Source of the DNA: Clostridiales bacterium
GTDB lineage: Bacteria; Bacillota; Clostridia; Oscillospirales; Oscillospiraceae
Length of the DNA stretch: 13,846 bases
Assembly (NCBI GenBank): GCA_003525905.1
Contig: DQIA01000036.1
Coordinates: 1-13,846 of the forward strand
Direction: 5' to 3'
In this document: positions 8,905 through 13,846 of the stretch, in pieces
Numbering within the stretch: the stretch's first letter is position 1
Layout of the letters: the number at the start of each line of letters is the position of its first letter
Notes under the pieces: model-generated
What the model saw: the letters and a program-made list of their open reading frames with translations, nothing else
What the model was told of the DNA's origin: nothing
Databases searched by the model: none
Program-made: the position numbers and the translations under genes

Positions 8905-9534
8905 ATGATGGAATTGAGCGTTTGGGAGCAGGGCGAGCAGATCGGTACCGTAACGGCGCAGCAGGAGGGCCTGTTCTATATTTTTATCTGCAAAATTTCC
9001 AAGCATGCGGAACAACTGCGCCGCATTTACGTCATATCTAAATGGAGAGTGGAGTATCTCGGCATTCCGTATCCGCGCCGTGAGGGTGCGGAGCTGCAGG
9101 CCTGTATCCCGGTGTCGCATTTTCCGGACGGGCTGACAGCCGCTGCGGCGGCTGCCATGCCGCGCGGCGCGTGGCTCCCGTGGTGCGGCGAGGCGGACGG
9201 CGTTCCCATCCGCAACGGCCTGCTCAAGCAGCTGGAGGACGGCTATGCGCTTGCCCTGCTGCCCGAAGAGGCGCAGCAGCTCCCGCAATGGCTGCCGCAG
9301 GCGGCGGAGCAGGAGCTTATGGGCCGGGCGCGGCTGGTGTTCCGGCTCGATGCGGCGGGATGCATGCCCTCCATAGAAACGACAGAAAACGGAGGAAGTA
9401 CCGATGAAGCACAGAATTTTAGCGATCCTTTTGCTGGCAGCGTGCCTTCTGACGCTGCTCCCGGCGACGGCGATGGCCGTCCCGGAGACGGAGACCCGCT
9501 CGAAGGGCGGCAAGCTGATCGCCCTGACATTTGA
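8905..9534 (+). CDS. Conserved-looking protein of unknown function
   Basis: I do not recognise this 209-residue protein. It begins MMELSVWEQGEQIGTV, has a beta-rich N-terminal part (to about residue 90), an Ala-rich turn (about 75-82), and a middle region with LLKQLEDGYALALLPEE. The last 45 or so residues are Gly/Asp/Pro-rich and look disordered; most of them are read from DNA that also encodes, in another frame, the signal peptide of the next gene. No membrane segment or signal peptide is evident. The start is ATG 8905 (or 8908) because GGGAGGG is 7 nt upstream; an in-frame GTG at 8887 would lie inside the terminator loop. Translation is probably coupled to the deacetylase downstream. Existence is fairly likely; the true C-terminus is less sure. 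Confidence 0.65.
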   Translation: MMELSVWEQGEQIGTVTAQQEGLFYIFICKISKHAEQLRRIYVISKWRVEYLGIPYPRREGAELQACIPVSHFPDGLTAAAAAAMPRGAWLPWCGEADGVPIRNGLLKQLEDGYALALLPEEAQQLPQWLPQAAEQELMGRARLVFRLDAAGCMPSIETTENGGSTDEAQNFSDPFAGSVPSDAAPGDGDGRPGDGDPLEGRQADRPDI

Positions 9535-11119
9535 CGACGGCCCCGGACCCTATACGCGCCGCCTGCTTGAGGGGCTGGCGAAGCGCGGTGTCAAGGCGAC
9601 GTTCTTCATGCTTGGCCAGCAGGCCGAGAACTATGATGTGACGGCGGGCCTCGTCCGTGACGCGGGCCACCAGATCGCCTCGCATACATACGATCACCCG
9701 CAGCTGAGCAAAAAGACGGACTCGCAGGTGACGTGGCAGATCAGCCACACGGCCGACATCCTCAACCGCATCACGGGCTATGGCACGCATTATCTTGTGC
9801 GCCCGCCCTACGGCGATTATAATTCCCGCGTGCTGTCGCTGCTGGACAATCCGGCCATTCTCTGGTCCGTCGATCCGCTGGACTGGAAGTACCGCAATGC
9901 CGACACCGTCTGCACGAACATCGTCAACGGAGCACATGACGGCGCGATCGTGCTGGCGCACGACATCCATTCCACCACGGTGGACGGCGTCCTGATGGCC
10001 ATTGACAAGCTGCAGGCCAAGGGCTATGAATTCGTTACGGTGAACGAGCTGTTCCGTCGCCGCGGCGTCTCGCTGGAGAAGGGCCAAACCTACAGCTCCT
10101 GCAAGTCGACCGGAACGGATCTCGGCCCCGTAAATGCACCGACCGTCACGGAGGCGGGCGGAAAGGTCACCATCACGGCCGACAAGGGCGCAGTGATCTA
10201 CTATACGCTCGACGGCTCCTCGCCGCTGGCCTCCGGCCGGGTTTATTCCGGTCCCATTGAGGCAAAGGCAGGCCAGACCCTTCGCGCTGTGGCCGCCTTT
10301 AATCTGAATGGCAGTGCCAGCGCCGAGACCTCGGTCCAGGTGCGCGGCATCTCGCTGAAGGAGCCGACCGTCTCCGTCCGGAACGGCAAGGTCCTGCTCT
10401 CGAACCCGAATCCGAATTCCGAGCTGCGCTACACGCTCGACGGCTCTGCTCCGACGGAGCGCTCGGCGGTTTACCCTTCCTCCGGTTTGGAATTTTTTAC
10501 CGGAATTCTGCGCTATCGCGTGTTTGCAAAGGAGGGATGTGGCCAGACGTACACGCTCTATCTGAGCAAGTCCGGCCATCTCTTTCGCGACGTGCCCACA
10601 AATTCCTGGTATTTCGAAAGCATTGACCGGGCAGTCTCTCTGGATCTTCTTAAAGGCGTGGGAGACTTTGCGTATGAACCGGATGGAGGCCTGAACCGCG
10701 CCATGTTCGTTACGATGCTGGCGCGTGCCGTCGGCGAGAGCCTCCCGGACAGCGCAGCGGGCTTTTCCGACGTGAAGGGCGGCCAATGGTACACGGCAGC
10801 GATGAGCTGGGCCCTGCGGAAAAATCTGATCCGCGGCTATGAGGACGGCTCCTATCGCCCCGAGGCGCTCATCACGCGCGAGGAGATGTGCGTCATTCTC
10901 GACCGCCTTATGCAGCAGCGCGGCGAGACGCTCCACACCGGAAAGCTGAGCTTTGCCGACACGGCGTCCATTTCCGTCTGGGCGCGAGACAGCGTCGCGC
11001 GCATGACGGCCCTCGGCCTTATCCGCGGCGCGGAGAACAACCGCTTCTTCCCGCAGCGCACGACCACGCGCGCCGAGGCTGCGACGGTCATGCTCCGCAT
11101 CTACGACCATCTGCACTGA
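9404..11119 (+). CDS. Exported polysaccharide deacetylase (NodB, CE4) with chitobiase-like and SLH domains
   Basis: This 571-residue surface enzyme has a signal peptide (1-25, cut near AMA). The NodB domain follows: TFDDGPGP (42-49, Asp44/Asp45), the metal-binding SHTYDH (His94, His98), RPPYG (133-137), DPLDW (157-161) and LAHDIH (His186). All five CE4 motifs are present, so it should be active, removing N-acetyl groups from peptidoglycan or another glycan. Two repeats with YYTLDGSSP (267-275) and RYTLDGSAP (342-350) resemble chitobiase C-terminal-type beta-sandwich domains. Three SLH domains follow (about 393-445, 453-507, 515-571), which anchor proteins to the secondary wall polymer. GGAGG (9391-9395) precedes the ATG by 8 nt. 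The first 131 bp overlap the upstream gene. A shared terminator follows. Confidence 0.93.
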   Translation: MKHRILAILLLAACLLTLLPATAMAVPETETRSKGGKLIALTFDDGPGPYTRRLLEGLAKRGVKATFFMLGQQAENYDVTAGLVRDAGHQIASHTYDHPQLSKKTDSQVTWQISHTADILNRITGYGTHYLVRPPYGDYNSRVLSLLDNPAILWSVDPLDWKYRNADTVCTNIVNGAHDGAIVLAHDIHSTTVDGVLMAIDKLQAKGYEFVTVNELFRRRGVSLEKGQTYSSCKSTGTDLGPVNAPTVTEAGGKVTITADKGAVIYYTLDGSSPLASGRVYSGPIEAKAGQTLRAVAAFNLNGSASAETSVQVRGISLKEPTVSVRNGKVLLSNPNPNSELRYTLDGSAPTERSAVYPSSGLEFFTGILRYRVFAKEGCGQTYTLYLSKSGHLFRDVPTNSWYFESIDRAVSLDLLKGVGDFAYEPDGGLNRAMFVTMLARAVGESLPDSAAGFSDVKGGQWYTAAMSWALRKNLIRGYEDGSYRPEALITREEMCVILDRLMQQRGETLHTGKLSFADTASISVWARDSVARMTALGLIRGAENNRFFPQRTTTRAEAATVMLRIYDHLH

Positions 11120-11128
11120 AACACAAAG

Positions 11129-11161
11129 TGCCCCTGCCATGCCTTCAGCGTGGCAGGGGCA
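11129..11161. terminator. Bidirectional terminator between convergent genes
   Basis: An 11-bp perfect stem (tgcccctgcca 11129-11139 with tggcaggggca 11151-11161) sits in the 52-bp gap between the deacetylase (plus) and fumarase (minus). Outer bases cacaa/ttgtg can extend it. The tails are T-containing but interrupted (TTATTGTGCTTT on plus, CTTTGTGTTT on minus), so it probably serves both genes, with moderate strength. Confidence 0.75.
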
Positions 11162-11171
11162 TTATTGTGCT

Positions 11172-12548
11172 TTAGACCATCTCTTCGGGATGGAACAGAG
11201 CGTCGAACTGCTCGCCGGTCAGGCAGCCGAGGCGCAGGCATGCCTCGCGGAGCGTCAGGTCCTCCCGGTGGGCGAGCTTCGCAGTCTCGGCAGCCGCTTC
11301 ATAGCCGATCGTGGGGCTGAGCGCCGTGACGAGCATGAGGGAGCGGCGGAGATTTTCCACCATTTTCTCGCGGTTGGCGCGGATGCCGTCGGCGCAGCGC
11401 AGGCGGAACGAGCGCATGCCCTCGGCCAGCAGCCGCGCGGACTGCAGGAATTCGTGCGCCAGAACGGGCAGGAAGACGTTCAGCTCGAAATTGCCCTGAG
11501 AGGCCGCAAAGCCGATCCCGGCTCCGTTCGCCATGACCTGCACGGCAATCATCGTCAGCGCCTCGCACTGCGTCGGGTTGACCTTGCCGGGCATGATGGA
11601 CGAACCGGGCTCGTTCTCCGGCAGGAACAGTTCACCGAGGCCGTTGCGTGGGCCGGAGCCGAGCCAGCGGATATCGTTTGCCAGCTTCATCAGGTCGCCT
11701 GCCAGCGCCTGCAGCGCGCCGTGGGCGAAGACCAGCTCGTCGCGGGAGGTGAGGGCGTGGAACTTGTTCGGGGCGCTGCGGAAGTCCTTGCCCGTCAGGC
11801 GACTGATCTCCGCAGCGACCTCTTCGGCAAAGCCTGCGGGGGCGTTCAGCCCTGTGCCGACGGCCGTGCCGCCAAGCGCAAGCTCCCGCAGCGGCGGAAG
11901 CGCCAGCCGGATCAGCTCCGCATCGCGCTCGAGGCTGCTGCGCCAGCCGGAGATCTCCTGCGGGAACGAAATGGGCGTGGCGTCCTGCAGGTGGGTGCGC
12001 CCGGCCTTGATGACGCCCTCATTTTCGGCCTCGAGGCGCTTGAGAGAATCGACCAGCTCCGTCAGCGCGGGCAGAACACCGTCCTCGAGCGCGCAGACGG
12101 CCGCGATATGCAGGGCCGTGGGGAACGTGTCGTTCGAGGACTGCGAGCGGTTGACGTCATCATTCGGGTGCAGCAGCCGCCTGCCCGCCAGCTCGTTGCC
12201 GCGGTTCGCGATGACCTCGTTTGCGTTCATGTTCGTCTGCGTGCCGGAGCCGGTCTGCCAGACGACAAGCGGAAAGTGGTCTGCCAGCTTTCCGGAGATA
12301 ATTTCATCGGCCGCGGCGCAGATGGCGCTGCATTTTTCTGCCGTCATGGCGGCAGGGCACAGACGGGCGTTCGTCAGAGCGGCCGCCTTTTTCAGGATGC
12401 CGAATGCGTGGATGATCTCCGGCGGCATGGGCTCGCGGCCCTGCCCGATCGGGAAGTTTTCAAAGCTGCGCTGCGTCTGCGCGCCCCAATAGCGGTCCGC
12501 AGGCACGCGGACGTCGCCCATGGAGTCGTGCTCCATGCGATATTCCAT
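11172..12548 (-). CDS. fumC: Class II fumarate hydratase
   Basis: From the ATG at 12548 the protein is 458 residues, the normal FumC length. It begins MEYRMEHDSMGDVRVPADRY, as the family does, and contains TGSGTQTNMNANEV, HPNDDVNRSQSSNDTFP, the catalytic-histidine segment KAGRTHLQDATP and the signature GSSIMPGKVNPTQCE. The NPTQCE ending marks fumarase rather than aspartase or argininosuccinate lyase. It interconverts fumarate and malate without an iron-sulfur cluster, as a cytosolic tetramer. A GTG three codons upstream (12557) lies inside the GAGGTG ribosome binding site and is rejected as start. It is transcribed alone from a clear promoter (12597-12625), with a hairpin in the leader, and converges on the deacetylase. 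No other citric-acid-cycle gene is in view. Confidence 0.96.
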   Translation of the reverse strand: MEYRMEHDSMGDVRVPADRYWGAQTQRSFENFPIGQGREPMPPEIIHAFGILKKAAALTNARLCPAAMTAEKCSAICAAADEIISGKLADHFPLVVWQTGSGTQTNMNANEVIANRGNELAGRRLLHPNDDVNRSQSSNDTFPTALHIAAVCALEDGVLPALTELVDSLKRLEAENEGVIKAGRTHLQDATPISFPQEISGWRSSLERDAELIRLALPPLRELALGGTAVGTGLNAPAGFAEEVAAEISRLTGKDFRSAPNKFHALTSRDELVFAHGALQALAGDLMKLANDIRWLGSGPRNGLGELFLPENEPGSSIMPGKVNPTQCEALTMIAVQVMANGAGIGFAASQGNFELNVFLPVLAHEFLQSARLLAEGMRSFRLRCADGIRANREKMVENLRRSLMLVTALSPTIGYEAAAETAKLAHREDLTLREACLRLGCLTGEQFDALFHPEEMV

Positions 12549-12564
12549 ATCCTTCACCTCAGAA

Positions 12565-12581
12565 GCGGGCCGTGTGCCCGC
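12565..12581 (-). promoter_or_regulatory. Hairpin in the fumC 5' leader
   Basis: The arms gcgggc (12565-12570) and gcccgc (12576-12581) pair around a 5-nt loop. In the fumC transcript this 6-bp GC hairpin sits about 5 nt before the GAGGTG ribosome binding site. On the plus strand it is followed by ATTTTTT and looks like an intrinsic terminator, but no plus-strand gene ends here; it could stop antisense reading out of the fumC locus. Confidence 0.4.
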
Positions 12582-12596
12582 ATTTTTTCTGCCGAT

Positions 12597-12625
12597 ACCA
12601 TATCATCCCCGCCGCGCCGTGTCAA
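12597..12625 (-). promoter_or_regulatory. Sigma-A promoter of fumC
   Basis: On the minus strand TTGACA (12620-12625) is followed by exactly 17 bp and TATGGT (12597-12602), with TG at the extended -10 position. The start point would be near 12590, giving a leader of about 40 nt before the ATG at 12548. Confidence 0.8.
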
Positions 12626-12651
12626 GTGCGCAGGAGAATATCGGATAAAAT

Positions 12652-12682
12652 GCGCCCCGCAGCTTTTCGGGCTGCGGGGCGC
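12652..12682 (-). terminator. Terminator of the SLH/CxxC surface-protein gene
   Basis: A perfect 12-bp stem (gcgccccgcagc 12652-12663 with gctgcggggcgc 12671-12682) and a 7-nt loop are followed on the minus strand by ATTTTAT. It lies 24 bp past the stop of the surface-protein gene, and the next promoter (fumC) starts 27 bp further on. Confidence 0.88.
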
Positions 12683-12706
12683 GGGAAGGGGGGTGAAACG
12701 GTCAGG

Positions 12707-13846
12707 TTATGCGTTTGCCTTGACGTAGCGCATGAGGATGGCAGCCGCCTGCTCGCGGGCCGCAAGGCCCTGCGGGGCAAGATAGGTGCCGTCCGCTTCC
12801 TTCGAGCCGGTAACGAGGCCCGTGGAAACGGCCCATGCCATGGCGTCTCTGGCGTAGGTGTTGATGGCTTCCGCATCGGGATAGCCGCTCAGCACGTCTG
12901 CCTCGGGCGCTTCGGCCTTAGCATAGCGGAAGAAGATCGCAGCCAGCTGCTCGCGGGTGACCGGCTCGGACGGGGCGAACTTGTTGCCGCCGACGCCGTT
13001 GACGATGCCGTTTGCGGCGGCCCAGGCGATCGCATCGGAGTACCACTGGCCGTCAGCCACATCCGTGAAGCCGGACGGAGCGTCGACAGTCGGGCTGCCC
13101 GCCATGCGGTAGAGCACGGTGACGAGCATGGCGCGCGTCAGGGTGTCCTTCGGTGCAAACGTCGTAGAGGTCGTGCCGACCATGAGGCCGTTCTCAATCA
13201 CGAAGCAGATGCCTTCCTTCGCCCAATCCGTCGGGATGTCGGTGTAGGCAGCGCACTTGTGGCCGAGGGCCGGGGTCTCGCTGTCCACATAGCTGTCGCC
13301 GCAGCGGCTGCAGGTGTGGGTCGTATAGCCGCCCTCGTCGAGCGTCGGAGCCGTCACGACAGCCTGATAATCATGGCCGAGAGGGGCGGTGATCTCCGTG
13401 ATGACGCTGTAGTCGCAGTGCTTGCAGGACTCGCGGACAAAGCCGTAGCCGAGGCAGGTGGCCGGGACGGTCTCCGTCTCGCAGTCATGGCCGACAGCGT
13501 CCACATAGTCCGCAACATAGCTGTCGCCGCAGGCAGAGCAGGTGTAGGTGGTGTAGCCCATCTTGTCGCAGGTCGGGGCGGTCACAACGGCTTCGTAGCG
13601 GTGCGCGACCGTCGGGATGGCCTCGGTGTAGGACTTGCCGCACTCGCTGCAGGTGAAGGTCTTCACGCCTTCCTCGGTACAGGTCGGTTCCTTCGTGACG
13701 ACGGCTGTGTAGGTGTGTTCGAGCGCATCGGTGTAGCTGCCGACATAGCTGTCACCGCAGACGGAGCAGGTGTAGGTGGTGTAGCCCATCTTGTCGCAGG
13801 TCGGGGCAGTCACGACGGCTTCATAGCTGTGGCCGGTGGCCGGGAC
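12707..13846 (-). CDS. SLH-domain surface protein with CxxC repeats (5' end outside the window)
   Basis: The reading frame stays open to the window edge, so only the last 379 residues are seen. The visible N-terminal part has five repeats of about 38 residues of the form GHxY...VTAPTCxxxGYTTYTCSxCGDSYV; CxxC pairs lie at 27/30, 66/69, 103/106, 141/144 and 179/182 counted from the edge. The fifth repeat has Leu instead of Cys in PTC. Such repeats occur in surface proteins of gut Firmicutes; their function is unknown to me, and metal binding is a guess from the Cys/His pattern. Three SLH domains follow (about 200-252, 259-315, 320-379), which tether the protein to the cell wall. The GTG at 13813 is internal, not a start. 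Strong terminator downstream. Confidence 0.9.
   Translation of the reverse strand, partial: VPATGHSYEAVVTAPTCDKMGYTTYTCSVCGDSYVGSYTDALEHTYTAVVTKEPTCTEEGVKTFTCSECGKSYTEAIPTVAHRYEAVVTAPTCDKMGYTTYTCSACGDSYVADYVDAVGHDCETETVPATCLGYGFVRESCKHCDYSVITEITAPLGHDYQAVVTAPTLDEGGYTTHTCSRCGDSYVDSETPALGHKCAAYTDIPTDWAKEGICFVIENGLMVGTTSTTFAPKDTLTRAMLVTVLYRMAGSPTVDAPSGFTDVADGQWYSDAIAWAAANGIVNGVGGNKFAPSEPVTREQLAAIFFRYAKAEAPEADVLSGYPDAEAINTYARDAMAWAVSTGLVTGSKEADGTYLAPQGLAAREQAAAILMRYVKANA
13536..13807. repeat. DNA-level tandem repeat inside the surface-protein gene
   Basis: A 44-bp stretch at 13536-13579 is identical to 13764-13807, 228 bp (76 codons, two protein repeats) away. Similarity continues on both sides with scattered changes (for example the blocks starting acatagctgtc at 13515 and 13743). 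The unit between them is more diverged, so the protein grew, or was homogenised, in two-repeat steps. Confidence 0.8.

Noticed and set aside
12549..12557. GTG 12557 as the fumC start
   Set aside because: The codon is part of the GAGGTG ribosome binding site that serves ATG 12548, where the family sequence begins.
13813..13813. GTG at 13813 as the start of the CxxC/SLH surface protein
   Set aside because: The frame remains open to the window edge and the upstream codons continue the repeat (GHSYEAV), so the gene starts outside the window.

Overview
The window is about 13.8 kb of GC-rich chromosomal DNA from a spore-forming, S-layer-type Firmicute, most likely a gut Clostridia member of the Oscillospiraceae/Ruminococcaceae type. 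The reasons are the sporulation gene yunB, two SLH-domain surface proteins, strong AGGAGG-type ribosome binding sites, Bacillus-like PcrA, LigA and MazF sequences, and small repeat elements between genes. The family-level placement is inference. No phage, plasmid, CRISPR, rRNA or tRNA signal was seen.

Layout. (1) 92-2526, minus strand: a two-gene operon with an AMP-forming acyl-CoA ligase followed, with a 4-base overlap, by a DUF1624-type integral membrane acyltransferase. It ends in a hairpin terminator (34-74) that physically overlaps a consensus sigma-A promoter firing out of the left edge of the window. (2) 2527-2992: a 466-bp gene-free stretch holding the ligase promoter, a striking symmetric repeat (2626-2802) and a 10-bp hairpin. 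The repeat has four copies of a 9-mer like AGTGATATT, then four inverted copies, each separated by a mini-hairpin. (3) 2993-8019, plus strand: pcrA helicase, yunB (spore formation) and ligA (NAD-dependent DNA ligase), the last two overlapping by 4 bases. (4) 8020-8497: a gene-free stretch with a small inverted-repeat element, the operon terminator and a 219-bp fold-back MITE-like element. (5) 8498-11119, plus strand: an orphan MazF/EndoA toxin, a protein of unknown function whose SD lies in the 3' arm of the mazF terminator, and an exported polysaccharide deacetylase with SLH domains. The last two overlap by 131 bp in different frames. (6) 11172-12548, minus strand: class II fumarase with a clear promoter. 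(7) 12707-13846, minus strand: the C-terminal part of a surface protein with CxxC repeats and three SLH domains, cut by the window edge.

How the genes fit together: pcrA and ligA are housekeeping repair and replication functions, and yunB rides in their transcription unit, possibly with its own sporulation promoter. The deacetylase and the CxxC/SLH protein both belong to the cell surface. The ligase/acyltransferase pair suggests activation and transfer of an acyl group at the membrane, but the substrate is unknown. The item most likely to be new is the 2626-2802 element, which can fold in register into a chain of four-way junctions.
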